A DNA stretch of 64,000 bases from Microbacterium sp. (GTDB lineage Bacteria > Actinomycetota > Actinomycetes > Actinomycetales > Microbacteriaceae): contig NZ_JAFKIP010000006.1 in NCBI RefSeq assembly GCF_017305435.1, positions 124,001-188,000 on the forward strand. The letters are read 5' to 3'. Position 1 is the first letter of the stretch, and every line of letters starts with the position of its first letter. The position numbers and the translations under genes were made by a program. This document shows positions 34,995 through 43,236 of the stretch, piece by piece. The notes beneath the pieces were generated by a model. It did not search any database, had not been told where the DNA came from, and saw only the letters and a list, made by a program, of their open reading frames with translations.

Positions 34995-35333
34995 TCAGCC
35001 CTCGATCTGTGCCTTGCGAGCAGCGACCAGGGCGCGGATCGTGTCATCAGGCAGCGGCTCGGTGAATCGGATCGTCCCCTTCGCGTGGTCGACGCCATCC
35101 AGCAGCGGCAGGATCTCGACGATCGCGGCGGGGCTGAACGGGTACACACCGAAGTGCGCCTTCGCGCGCATCACCGATAGCAGGGACTTCCCCCGGTAGG
35201 TGAGCGCCGGCATCCCGTAGCCGAGCCCCTGCTCCGCGTCGGGCACCACGCTCCGCGCCACCGCATAGGTGTGCGCGATGATCGCCGCATCCTCCGGAGC
35301 GAGCGTCGCAAGATAGTCGTCGATGGTTCCCAT
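34995..35333 (-). CDS. DUF1801 / YdhG-like protein
   Basis: A 112-residue protein with a frataxin-like DUF1801 fold. Visible marks are IDDYLATLAPEDAAIIAHTYAVARSVVPDAEQGLGYGMPALTYRGKSL and FGVYPFSPAAIVEI. Some relatives are annotated as iron chaperones, but biochemical evidence is thin. The ATG at 35333 is preferred because the longer frame runs through the acylphosphatase gene on the other strand. The two genes are divergent across 45 bp. Confidence 0.88.
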   Translation of the reverse strand: MGTIDDYLATLAPEDAAIIAHTYAVARSVVPDAEQGLGYGMPALTYRGKSLLSVMRAKAHFGVYPFSPAAIVEILPLLDGVDHAKGTIRFTEPLPDDTIRALVAARKAQIEG

Positions 35334-35378
35334 GCCGGCATCCTTCCAGTTCCCGCCGCTGCGCGACAGGATGAAGGG

Positions 35379-35654
35379 ATGAAGCGCGTGCACGCGATGG
35401 TCTCGGGCGACGTCCAGGGCGTCGGCTACCGCTATACGCTGCAGCAGGTTGCGCGCCGCGCGAGAGTCACCGGGTGGGCGCGGAACCTCCGCGACGGCCG
35501 CGTCGAGGCGGAGCTCGAGGGCGAGGATGCCGCGGTCGACACGGTCCTCTCCTGGATGCACGACGGGCCGCCCGCCGCCCGCGTCACCGGGGTCGACACG
35601 GCACGGATCGCGCCCCTCGGCGACACCGGTTTCGAGATCCGCCGCGACGGCTGA
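35379..35654 (+). CDS. acyP: Acylphosphatase
   Basis: A 91-residue acylphosphatase hydrolysing carboxyl-phosphate bonds of acyl phosphates. The catalytic loop GDVQGVGYR and the catalytic Asn in GWARNLRDGRVEAELEG are both present. The ATG at 35379 has AAGGGATG-type spacing behind GACAGGATG; earlier in-frame starts overlap the DUF1801 gene. It is convergent with the nitronate monooxygenase gene and shares a small hairpin with it. Confidence 0.93.
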   Translation: MKRVHAMVSGDVQGVGYRYTLQQVARRARVTGWARNLRDGRVEAELEGEDAAVDTVLSWMHDGPPAARVTGVDTARIAPLGDTGFEIRRDG

Positions 35655-35674
35655 GCCAGAGGGAAGCTCAGCCG
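35648..35674. terminator. Hairpin between convergent acyP and nitronate monooxygenase genes
   Basis: CGGCTGAGC (35648-35656) pairs with GCTCAGCCG (35666-35674) across a 9-nt loop. It overlaps the ends of both genes and probably terminates both transcripts. Confidence 0.55.
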
Positions 35675-36704
35675 GGCAGCCCGGCGGCGAGCTCGGCGAA
35701 GACGTCTGCCGCGTCCTCCCGGGTCGCGAGCGCGGCCGACTGCCCCGCCCATTGGCTGACGAGGTCGCTCCGTCCCTGCGCGGCGGCGGGGGTGCGGAAC
35801 TGTCCCGTGAGCCAGTTCTGCGCGGGGAACGGCAGGATCTCCTCGGCTTCGAGGAGCGTCATCGCCCGGTTCGGGATGCCGCGGGCGAGGCGCCCGCTCA
35901 TCGCCCGCGTCAGGCGCGTGGTGTCGTCGCGGGATGTCGCGATCGCGGCGCGGTGGCCGACGGATGCCGCGGACTGCCGCGTGCGCAGGAACGCCGTGCC
36001 GACCTGAACCCCCGACGCCCCAGCGCGAACGCGGCCGCGACGCCCCGGCGATCGGCGATCCCGCCGGCCGCGATGACGGGGGCGGAGACCACATCGACGA
36101 CTTGAGGGACGAGCGCGATGGTCCCGATCAGGGCGGATTCGGCCGGGCCGAGGAAGGACACGCGGTGTCCGCCCGCCTCGAACCCCGTCGCCACGATCGC
36201 GTCGACGCCGGCATCGTCGAGCGCCTGCGCCTCGGCCACGGTCGTGGCGGTGCCGACGACGGCGATGCTGCGCTCGTGGGCCGCGTCGACGAGAGCGGCC
36301 CCCGGAACGCCGAAGACGACGCTCAGCACCGCCGGGCGGGCCTCGAGCACGGCGGCGAGCTGCTCGTCGATGGGCGGGAGGAACCGGGCCGGCTCTTCGG
36401 GCGGCGCGACGCCGAGCTCGACGAACACGGGCCCGAGGGCCTCGCGCAGTGGCGCGATATCGACGGCATCCGGCGTCGCCTCGTCTCCCGTAGGCACCCA
36501 GAGGTTGACGGCGAACGGACGGTCGGTCGCTTGCCGGAGCCGCGAGACGGTGTCCGTGATCCGAGCCCCGTCGTAGCCGTACAGACCGTACGACCCGAGC
36601 CCGCCCGCGTTGCTGACGGCGGCGGTGAGCTCCACGCTCGAGAGCCCGCCGAAGGGCCCCAGGACGAGGGGGTACCGGATGCCGAGGACGTCGCTGAGGG
36701 TCAC
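35668..36704 (-). pseudogene. Nitronate monooxygenase, single frameshift
   Basis: FMN-dependent enzyme of the NMO/2-nitropropane dioxygenase family. The N-terminal 230 residues (MTLSDVLGIRYPLVLGPFGG through VDVVSAPVIAAGGIADRRGVAAAFALG) are in one frame. The conserved continuation ASGVQVGTAFLRTRQS, and the tail through LPFPAQNWLTGQFRTPAA to FAELAAGLPG, is in another. The shift sits at the C4 run 36018-36021 (G4 on the coding strand): one more G restores ALGASGVQVGTAF exactly. Either a homopolymer sequencing error or a very recent mutation; the reconstructed protein is about 345 residues, a normal length. Confidence 0.88.
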
Positions 36705-36733
36705 GGTCCGACGTTACCCCCGAGGACGACGAA

Positions 36734-36759
36734 GGGGCCCCACCCGAAGGTGGAGCCCC
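36734..36759 (-). terminator. Terminator after rplA
   Basis: An 11-bp stem with one mismatch (36734-36744 with 36749-36759) closed by a UUCG tetraloop on the transcribed strand, 15 bp beyond the rplA stop. Confidence 0.8.
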
Positions 36760-36774
36760 TGTCGTAGAGCGAAC

Positions 36775-37464
36775 TCAGGCGAGCGAGTTGACGTCCAGCG
36801 GGATGCCGGGGCCGAACGTGGTCGACACGGCGCCCTTCTGGATGTAACGGCCCTTGGAGCTCGAGGGCTTCAGGCGCACGATCTCCTCGAGCGCGGCCTT
36901 GAAGTTCTCGTCCAGCTGCTCGGCCGAGAACGACGCCTTGCCGACGACGAAGTGCACGTTGGCGTGCTTGTCGACGCGGAACTCGATCTTGCCGCCCTTG
37001 ATCTCCTCGACGGCCTTGGCCGGGTTGGGGGTCACGGTGCCGGTCTTGGGGTTCGGCATGAGGCCACGGGGGCCGAGCACCTTACCCAGACGACCGACCT
37101 GGCCCATGAGCTCGGGCGTCGAGACGGCTGCGTCGAACGCGGTCCAGCCACCGGCGACCTTCTCGATGAGCTCGGCGCCGCCGACCTCGTCCGCACCCGC
37201 GGCGATGGCGGCCTCGGCGGCCGGACCCGTCGCGAACACGATGACGCGGGCGGTCTTGCCCGTGCCGTGCGGCAGGATGACCGTGCCGCGAACCATCTGG
37301 TCCGCCTTGCGCGGGTCGACGGCCAGCTTGAGCGCGACCTCGACGGTGGAGTCGAACTTGGTCGAGCCGGTTTCCTTCGCGAGGTTCACCGCCTCGGTGG
37401 ACGTGTAGAACTTGTCGCGGTCGATCTTCGCCGCGGCTGCTTCGTAAACCTTGGACTTAGCCAT
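36775..37464 (-). CDS. rplA: 50S ribosomal protein L1
   Basis: A 229-residue L1 protein of the ribosomal L1 stalk, which moves deacylated tRNA from the E site. The sequence is full length: [32 protein letters not shown] at the start, [21 protein letters not shown] and [19 protein letters not shown] in the middle. It follows rplK by 13 bp and ends the secE-nusG-rplK-rplA set with a strong terminator. Confidence 0.98.
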   Translation of the reverse strand: MAKSKVYEAAAAKIDRDKFYTSTEAVNLAKETGSTKFDSTVEVALKLAVDPRKADQMVRGTVILPHGTGKTARVIVFATGPAAEAAIAAGADEVGGAELIEKVAGGWTAFDAAVSTPELMGQVGRLGKVLGPRGLMPNPKTGTVTPNPAKAVEEIKGGKIEFRVDKHANVHFVVGKASFSAEQLDENFKAALEEIVRLKPSSSKGRYIQKGAVSTTFGPGIPLDVNSLA

Positions 37465-37477
37465 GTCGTTCTCCCCC

Positions 37478-37909
37478 TCAGTCCTCGACCGTGATGCCCA
37501 TGGAGCGGGCGGTGCCGGCGATGATCAGCGAGGCGGCCTCGATGTCGTTCGCGTTCAGGTCGGGCATCTTCGTCTCGGCGATCTGACGGACCTGGTCCTT
37601 GGTGAGCTTCGCGACCTTGACGGTGTGCGGGGTCTTCGAGCCCTTCGCGACGCCGGCGGCCTTCTTGATGAGCTCCGCCGCGGGCGGGGTCTTCAGGATG
37701 AACGTGAAGCTGCGGTCCTCGTAGACGGTGATCTCCACGGGGATGACGTTGCCGCGCTGCGACTCGGTCGCGGCGTTGTACGCCTTGCAGAACTCCATGA
37801 TGTTGACGCCATGCTGACCGAGCGCGGGGCCGATCGGCGGCGCCGGGTTGGCGGCACCGGCGTTGATCTGAAGCTTGATCAGGCCGGTCACCTTCTTCTT
37901 CGGTGCCAT
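37478..37909 (-). CDS. rplK: 50S ribosomal protein L11
   Basis: A 143-residue L11 protein, part of the GTPase-associated centre and target of thiostrepton-type antibiotics. The start [45 protein letters not shown] is canonical, including the Pro-rich loop. The ATG at 37909 has GAGAGA upstream; the longer frame adds unrelated residues. It is separated from nusG by 226 bp that contain a strong palindrome and so may have its own promoter. Confidence 0.98.
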   Translation of the reverse strand: MAPKKKVTGLIKLQINAGAANPAPPIGPALGQHGVNIMEFCKAYNAATESQRGNVIPVEITVYEDRSFTFILKTPPAAELIKKAAGVAKGSKTPHTVKVAKLTKDQVRQIAETKMPDLNANDIEAASLIIAGTARSMGITVED

Positions 37910-38053
37910 TCTCTCTCTCCTTTTCGAGCGCCTTCCGGCCGGAGCCGCGGGGCGCGCTTCCACGCCTCAGGCCATTCCTGAAGGTGGTGGGGATGCCGCG
38001 CGACAGGCGCGCAACCGGACTATTCTACCCGATCCCGCACCCTCGGCATCCAT

Positions 38054-38126
38054 GTCCCAGAAAAGGCTGGTTCAGAGCCTCTGAACCAGCCTTTTGTGGG
38101 ACGACTCTCGCCCCGAGTGGGACGAG
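38054..38126 (-). repeat. 73-bp palindromic repeat element doubling as nusG terminator (copy 1)
   Basis: A 49-bp near-perfect palindrome (38054-38102) is bounded by GTCCCA and TGGGAC. Its core (38061-38095) has perfect 17-bp arms flanked by A4 and T4 runs, so it can terminate in both directions. A second TGGGACGAG starts at 38118, 21 bp after the first TGGGAC. The same layout recurs at 47118-47190. It begins 10 bp after the nusG stop codon. Confidence 0.8.
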
Positions 38127-38135
38127 GAAGAGCCG

Positions 38136-39212
38136 CTACTGCTTGGTGACCTGGTCGAACGAGAGCTCGACGGGGGTCTCGCGCTCGAAGAGCGAGACGA
38201 GGACGGTGAGCTTGCCGCGCTGGGCGTCGATCTCGCTGATCGATCCGGGGAGCCCGGCGAACGAGCCCTCCTTGATCGTGATGGTCTCGCCGATCTCGAA
38301 GTCGACCTCGGTGATGACGGTGCGCGCCTGGGTCGCCGCGCCCTTCGCCGCACCCTTGGCGGGAGCGGCCTCGGTCACCTGGACGAGCGACTTGAGCATG
38401 TTGAACGCCTCTTCGAAGCGCAGCGGCGTCGGGTTGTGGGCGTTGCCCACGAAGCCCGTGACGCCGGGCGTGTGCCGCACGACAGACCAGGTGTCCTCGT
38501 TGAGCTCCATGCGCACCAGCACGTAGCCGGGGATGCGCACGCGATTGACCATCTTGCGCTGGCCGTTCTTGATCTCGACGACGTCCTCCATCGGGACCTC
38601 GATCTGGTAGATGTCCTCTTCGACCTCGAGCGTGTTCTTGCGCTGCTCGATGTTGGCCTTCACCTTGCGCTCGAAGCCTGCGTACGAGTGGATGACGTAC
38701 CACTTGCCCGGAAGGGACCGCAGCTCCGCGCGGAACGCGTCATACGGGTCCGCCTCGGCGGCGTCCTCGTCGGCTTCGGCCTCGTCGACGACGTCAGCGG
38801 CAGCATCCACCTCGGCGACGAAGTCCTCGTCGAGGGCGGGAGCGTCGGGCTCGCCGTTCACGTCGGGGCCGTCGTAGGGGGCGACCTCGTCAGCGGCGGC
38901 CGCAGCGGCCTCCGCCTCCTCCTCGGCGAGCGAGTCGTTCAGCACCTCGGCGGCTGCTTCGGCCTCGGCCGCCTCGTCGATCTCCAGTGCGTCGTTCACG
39001 ATGGCGTCTGCCTCCGGGTCGTCGATGTCGATGTCCTCGTCGTCGCCGGCATCCTCGTCCTCGTCGTCCACGACGTGGACGGCAAGGTGCTCGGCGGGGG
39101 CCGACGAACGCTCCTCCTCGGCGAGGATGTTGCCCTCCTGGGCCTCGTCGTCCTCGCTGGACTGCTCTGCGGCGGTCGCCCAGTCGGCGTCGTCGGTGTA
39201 CTTCTCAGGCAC
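38136..39212 (-). CDS. nusG: Transcription termination/antitermination factor NusG with acidic N-terminal extension
   Basis: A 358-residue NusG. The C-terminal 200 residues are canonical: NGN domain (KWYVIHSYAGFERKVKANIEQR, PGYVLVRMELNEDTWSVVRHTPGVTGFVG) and KOW domain (FEIGETITIKEGSFAGLPGSISEID). The first 155 residues are almost entirely Asp, Glu and Ala, a low-complexity acidic extension known from actinobacterial NusG but long here. NusG links RNA polymerase to Rho or the ribosome. It follows secE and precedes rplK in the usual order. Confidence 0.96.
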   Translation of the reverse strand: MPEKYTDDADWATAAEQSSEDDEAQEGNILAEEERSSAPAEHLAVHVVDDEDEDAGDDEDIDIDDPEADAIVNDALEIDEAAEAEAAAEVLNDSLAEEEAEAAAAAADEVAPYDGPDVNGEPDAPALDEDFVAEVDAAADVVDEAEADEDAAEADPYDAFRAELRSLPGKWYVIHSYAGFERKVKANIEQRKNTLEVEEDIYQIEVPMEDVVEIKNGQRKMVNRVRIPGYVLVRMELNEDTWSVVRHTPGVTGFVGNAHNPTPLRFEEAFNMLKSLVQVTEAAPAKGAAKGAATQARTVITEVDFEIGETITIKEGSFAGLPGSISEIDAQRGKLTVLVSLFERETPVELSFDQVTKQ

Positions 39213-39262
39213 GTGGATTCTCTTCCATCGGGGGTGGGGCGCAGCGGCGGGGATGCGCGCGC

Positions 39263-39538
39263 TCAGCGCGGGACGCCGAAGACGACGTTCACCACCCAGG
39301 TGAAGAGCAAGTCGAGGCTGTACACGATCGCCATCATGACGACGACGAAGCCCAGCACGACCAGGGTGTACTTGACGAGCTCCTGCCGGGTCGGCGTGAC
39401 GACCTTGCGGAGCTCTGCGAACACCTGGCGGATGAAGAGGGCGATCCGCTGGAAGAAGTTCAGCTTCTTCTCACGGGGCGCGCCGCCCGCGGGGACGACT
39501 TCGCCGTGCGCCTCTTCCTGGACCATGTACCCACCCAT
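39263..39538 (-). CDS. secE: Preprotein translocase subunit SecE
   Basis: A 91-residue SecE, the essential clamp of the SecYEG channel. It has the amphipathic helix FFQRIALFIRQVFAELRKVVTPTRQELVKYT followed by one transmembrane helix (VVLGFVVVMMAIVYSLDLLFTWVV). Position between tRNA-Trp and nusG is the conserved arrangement. Either Met1 or Met5 could be the start. Confidence 0.96.
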   Translation of the reverse strand: MGGYMVQEEAHGEVVPAGGAPREKKLNFFQRIALFIRQVFAELRKVVTPTRQELVKYTLVVLGFVVVMMAIVYSLDLLFTWVVNVVFGVPR

Positions 39539-39605
39539 GCGAACTGCTCGGACTGCTTCCGCGCCAGCGTCTGCTGGCGCGCTCTGTCAACACAACGCTG
39601 ACGCG

Positions 39606-39678
<73 letters not shown>

Positions 39679-39828
39679 AGAGATCCGGGGGATCTCGGGG
39701 TGAAGTCCTCCCCTTCCGATGCGACCCCGTTCACGATGATCTCGTGTGGGCACGGCGAAAGAATGCAGACTTCAACTGCACTGTCCAGTGTACGTCATGG
39801 GCGCTGGGGTCGCGAACCCGGCGACGCC

Positions 39829-40266
39829 TCAGTACTGCTGGATGCCGTAGCGATCGGGCTCCTCGCCACGCAGGAAATCGCGCCCGGAAAGAGACGTCGG
39901 CACGATGCGGACGTAGTTGTACTTCACCGTCGGAATCCACGGAGTGAGGGGCAGCCGGTCGGCCGCGGCGACCTCGTCAGGGTCGTCGAGACGCTGCGCG
40001 GATCCGCGGACGACGATGCTCCAGGCATCCGTCGACGTGTACTCGTCGACCTCGAACAGAACCTCGTCGTTGATCGTCAGCTCGGTCAGCTTGCTGCCCT
40101 CGCCGGTGCGGAAGACGACGCTTCGCCCGTCGACCGTGTAGTTGACCGGGAAGATGTCCATGACATCGCCCACGCGCGTGACGAGGCGGCCGAGCTGCTG
40201 CTCCGCGAGGCGGTCCCAGCATTCGGCGTCGCTGAGCGGGGTGATGGGGTCCGGCGTGTGCTCCAT
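39829..40266 (-). CDS. Pyridoxamine 5'-phosphate oxidase-family flavin/F420-binding protein
   Basis: A 145-residue split-barrel protein. Conserved blocks are AECWDRLAEQQLGRLVTRVGDVMDIFPVNYTVDGRSVVFRTGEGSKL and DEVLFEVDEYTSTDAWSIVVRGSAQRL. Members bind FMN, F420 or haem and many are reductases of unknown substrate. It is separated from the gab cluster by a strong terminator and from tRNA-Trp by a 150-bp gap, so it is probably its own unit. Confidence 0.88.
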   Translation of the reverse strand: MEHTPDPITPLSDAECWDRLAEQQLGRLVTRVGDVMDIFPVNYTVDGRSVVFRTGEGSKLTELTINDEVLFEVDEYTSTDAWSIVVRGSAQRLDDPDEVAAADRLPLTPWIPTVKYNYVRIVPTSLSGRDFLRGEEPDRYGIQQY

Positions 40267-40283
40267 GACTCCATCCTGCCGCG

Positions 40284-40315
40284 CCGGCGGGCGGGGCGAA
40301 ACCCCCGCCCGCCGG
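40284..40315 (-). terminator. Terminator at the end of the polyamine/GABA cluster
   Basis: A perfect 13-bp GC stem (40284-40296 with 40303-40315) with a 6-nt loop, 23 bp after the stop of the succinate-semialdehyde dehydrogenase gene. Confidence 0.75.
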
Positions 40316-40338
40316 GGAAATCATGTGTGACGGCGGGC

Positions 40339-41706
40339 TCAGCCGGCGATGCGGATGAGCTTCTTGTTGACGAACTCGTCGGCGGCGAGCAGGCCCATCT
40401 CGCGCCCCGTACCGGAGCGCTTGACGCCACCGAAGGGGAGCTCCGGCGAGTCGGCGAGGACGATGTTGACGTACACCATTCCGGCGTCGATCTTGTCGGC
40501 GATGCGCTCGGCCTGGGCGGGGTCGGTCGTGAAGACGTACGAGCCGAGCCCGAACGACGTGCCGTTCGCGACCTCGACGGCCTCGTCCTCGCCCGCGACC
40601 TTGAACACCATGCCGACCGGCCCGAAGAACTCCTCGCGGTAGGCGTCCATGTCCTCCGTCACGCCCGTGATCACGGTGCCGGGGTAGTAGGCGCCGTCGC
40701 GGACCCCGCCGGTCACGACGGTCGCTCCCTGGGCGACCGCCCGGTCGACCTGCTCGGCGAGGCGCTCCGCCGCGGCGAGCGAGGAGAGCGGGCCGAGGAC
40801 GGTGTCCTCCGCGAACGGGTCGCCGACCTTGGCATCCGCCATGGCGGCCGTGAACTTCTCGACGAACGGCTCGTACAGATCCTCTGCGACGATGAAGCGC
40901 TTCGCGGCGTTGCACGACTGGCCGTTGTTGTCCAGACGCGCCTCGACCGCCATCTGCACCGCTCCGTCGAGGTCGTCGGTCGAGAGCAGGATGAACGGGT
41001 CCGATCCGCCGAGCTCGAGGGCGACCTTCTTGAGGTTGCGCCCCGCGATCTCCGCGACCGCGGCGCCCGCCCGCTCGGAGCCCGTGACCGACACGCCCTG
41101 CACGCGGCGGTCGGCGATGACGGTCGCGGACTGCTCGTTCGTCAGACGCACGTCGACGTAGGCGCCTTCGGGGAACCCGGCGTCGGTGTACATCTGCGCG
41201 ATCGCGGCCGCCGACTCGGGGCACTGCGGCGCGTGCTTGAGCAGGATCGTGTTCCCGATCGCCAGGTTGGGCGCGGCGAACCGGGCGACCTGGTAGTACG
41301 GGAAGTTCCACGGCATGATGCCGAGCAGCACGCCGAGCGGCGCCCGACGGATGACCGCCGACCCCTCGGCGAGGAGGTCGATCGGCGTGTCCGCCGTGAT
41401 CTTGTCGATGTTGTCGGCGTAGTACTCGGTGATGTCGGCGGCGAAGTCGACCTCGCCCTCGGCGGCCGCGAGCGGCTTGCCCATCTCCCGCACGATGATC
41501 GCGGCGAGCTCGTCGCGGCGCTCGCGGTGGAGCTCGGCGACGCGACGCAGGAGCGCGGCGCGCTCGGCCGGGCTCGACGTGCGCCCCCACGTGCGGAACG
41601 CATGGTCGGCGGCCGCGATCGCCGATTCCACCTCGGCGTCCGTCGCGGTCGGATACGTGGCGAGGGTCTCCCCCGTGGCGGGGTTCGTGACGGCGTAGTC
41701 GCTCAT
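40339..41706 (-). CDS. NAD(P)-dependent succinate-semialdehyde dehydrogenase, Sad/YneI-type
   Basis: A 455-residue aldehyde dehydrogenase. Catalytic Cys265 (NNGQSCNAAKR) and Glu231 (ALELGGSDPF) are present, along with MPWNFPYYQVARF for cofactor binding. The shorter length and motif match the Sad (YneI) group, which oxidises succinate semialdehyde to succinate. It is the last gene of the cluster with amine oxidase and GABA transaminase, 72 bp downstream of the other dehydrogenase. The exact aldehyde cannot be distinguished by sequence alone. Confidence 0.9.
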   Translation of the reverse strand: MSDYAVTNPATGETLATYPTATDAEVESAIAAADHAFRTWGRTSSPAERAALLRRVAELHRERRDELAAIIVREMGKPLAAAEGEVDFAADITEYYADNIDKITADTPIDLLAEGSAVIRRAPLGVLLGIMPWNFPYYQVARFAAPNLAIGNTILLKHAPQCPESAAAIAQMYTDAGFPEGAYVDVRLTNEQSATVIADRRVQGVSVTGSERAGAAVAEIAGRNLKKVALELGGSDPFILLSTDDLDGAVQMAVEARLDNNGQSCNAAKRFIVAEDLYEPFVEKFTAAMADAKVGDPFAEDTVLGPLSSLAAAERLAEQVDRAVAQGATVVTGGVRDGAYYPGTVITGVTEDMDAYREEFFGPVGMVFKVAGEDEAVEVANGTSFGLGSYVFTTDPAQAERIADKIDAGMVYVNIVLADSPELPFGGVKRSGTGREMGLLAADEFVNKKLIRIAG

Positions 41707-41778
41707 GGTGTCCTCTTCTCGGTGTCGATCTCGGTGTCGGTCTTCTCGTGCGGTTCTCGTGCGCTCGGTCGCCCGAGG

Positions 41779-43236
41779 TCAGGATGCCGGGATCAGCGTG
41801 TACTTCGTGGACAGATACTCGTGGATGCCCTCGAGCCCGCCCTCGCGGCCCATCCCGGACTGCTTGACGCCGCCGAACGGGGCGGCCGCGTTCGAGACGA
41901 CGCCGACGTTCAGCCCCATCATGCCCGTCTCCAGGCTGTCGATCATGCGGTGACCGCGCGCGAGGTCCTGCGTGAAGACGTACGAGACGAGGCCGTACTC
42001 GGTGTCGTTGGCGAGGCGCACGGCCTCGTCCTCCGTGTCGAAGGTCGCGATCGCGAGCACCGGACCGAAGATCTCCTCGCGCAGGATGTCGCTGCCGGCG
42101 GCGACCTCGGTGATGACCGTCGGCTCGAAGAACGTGCCGGGGCCGTCGATCGCCGAGCCGCCGGCGCGGACGGTCGCGCCGCGGTCCACGGCATCCTTGA
42201 CGAGCGCTGCCGTGCCCTCCACGGCCTTGCGGTCGATGAGCGGTCCGATCTGCACGCCCTCCTCGGTGCCGCGGCCGATCTTCATCGCCCTGACCCGCTC
42301 GCTCACGCGATCGGCGAACTCCTCCGCGACGGCGGAGTGCACGATGAAGCGGTTCGCCGCCGTGCACGCCTGCCCGATATTGCGGAACTTCGCCGCCATG
42401 GCGCCGTCGACCGCCTTGTCGAGGTCGGCGTCGTCGAAGACGACGAAGGGAGCGTTGCCGCCGAGCTCCATCGACACGCGCAGCACGCCCTCGGCGGCCT
42501 GGGCGATGAGCTTCTTGCCGACGGGGGTCGACCCCGTGAAGGAGAGCTTACGCAGACGCGGGTCGGCGATGATCGGCCCCGAGACGGCGCTCGAACTCGT
42601 GGTGGTCACGACGTTGACGACGCCGGCGGGAAGTCCCGCCTCCACGAGCAGCTGGACGAAGGCGAGGGTCGTGAGCGGCGTCAGCTCCGGCGGCTTGACC
42701 ACGACGGTGCAGCCGGCGGCGAGCGCCGGAGCGATCTTGCGCGTCGCCATGGCGAGCGGGAAGTTCCACGGCGTGATGAAGAAGCACGGGCCGACGGGCC
42801 GCTGGCTGACGACCATGCGGCCGGTGCCCTCGGGGTTCATGCCGTAGCGGCCGGAGATGCGCACCGCCTCCTCGCTGAACCAGCGCAGGAACTCGCCCCC
42901 GTAGGTGACCTCGCCGCGCGCCTCGGCGAGGGGCTTGCCCATCTCGAGGGTCATGAGCAGGGCGAACTCGTCGGCGCGCTCCTGCAGCAGGTCGAACGCA
43001 CGACGGAGGATGTCGCTGCGCGTGCGCGCGGGCGTCGCCGCCCAGGCATCCTGCGCGGCGACCGCGGCGTCGAGGGCACGGATGCCGTCCTCCGCGCTCG
43101 CATCGGCGATCTCGACGAGGGTGTTTCCCGTGGCCGGGTCCTGGACGGGGAAGGTGCCGTGGGAGCCGTCCACCCACTCCCCACCGATGAACAGTCCACG
43201 GGGGAGCTTCTCCAGCAGAGCGGTTTCGCTGATCAA
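41779..43236 (-). CDS. gabD: Aldehyde dehydrogenase, GabD-type succinate-semialdehyde dehydrogenase, TTG start
   Basis: A 485-residue aldehyde dehydrogenase of the GabD type. Catalytic Cys291 (RNIGQACTAANR), Glu257 (MELGGNAPF) and FITPWNFPLAMATRK are intact. It starts at TTG 43236, which has AAGGAGG seven bases upstream and overlaps the permease stop (TTGA), a strong argument for this start; the longer ATG frame runs through the permease gene. It may oxidise succinate semialdehyde or 4-aminobutanal, the aldehyde made by the putrescine-type oxidase in the same operon. Confidence 0.9.
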   Translation of the reverse strand: MISETALLEKLPRGLFIGGEWVDGSHGTFPVQDPATGNTLVEIADASAEDGIRALDAAVAAQDAWAATPARTRSDILRRAFDLLQERADEFALLMTLEMGKPLAEARGEVTYGGEFLRWFSEEAVRISGRYGMNPEGTGRMVVSQRPVGPCFFITPWNFPLAMATRKIAPALAAGCTVVVKPPELTPLTTLAFVQLLVEAGLPAGVVNVVTTTSSSAVSGPIIADPRLRKLSFTGSTPVGKKLIAQAAEGVLRVSMELGGNAPFVVFDDADLDKAVDGAMAAKFRNIGQACTAANRFIVHSAVAEEFADRVSERVRAMKIGRGTEEGVQIGPLIDRKAVEGTAALVKDAVDRGATVRAGGSAIDGPGTFFEPTVITEVAAGSDILREEIFGPVLAIATFDTEDEAVRLANDTEYGLVSYVFTQDLARGHRMIDSLETGMMGLNVGVVSNAAAPFGGVKQSGMGREGGLEGIHEYLSTKYTLIPAS

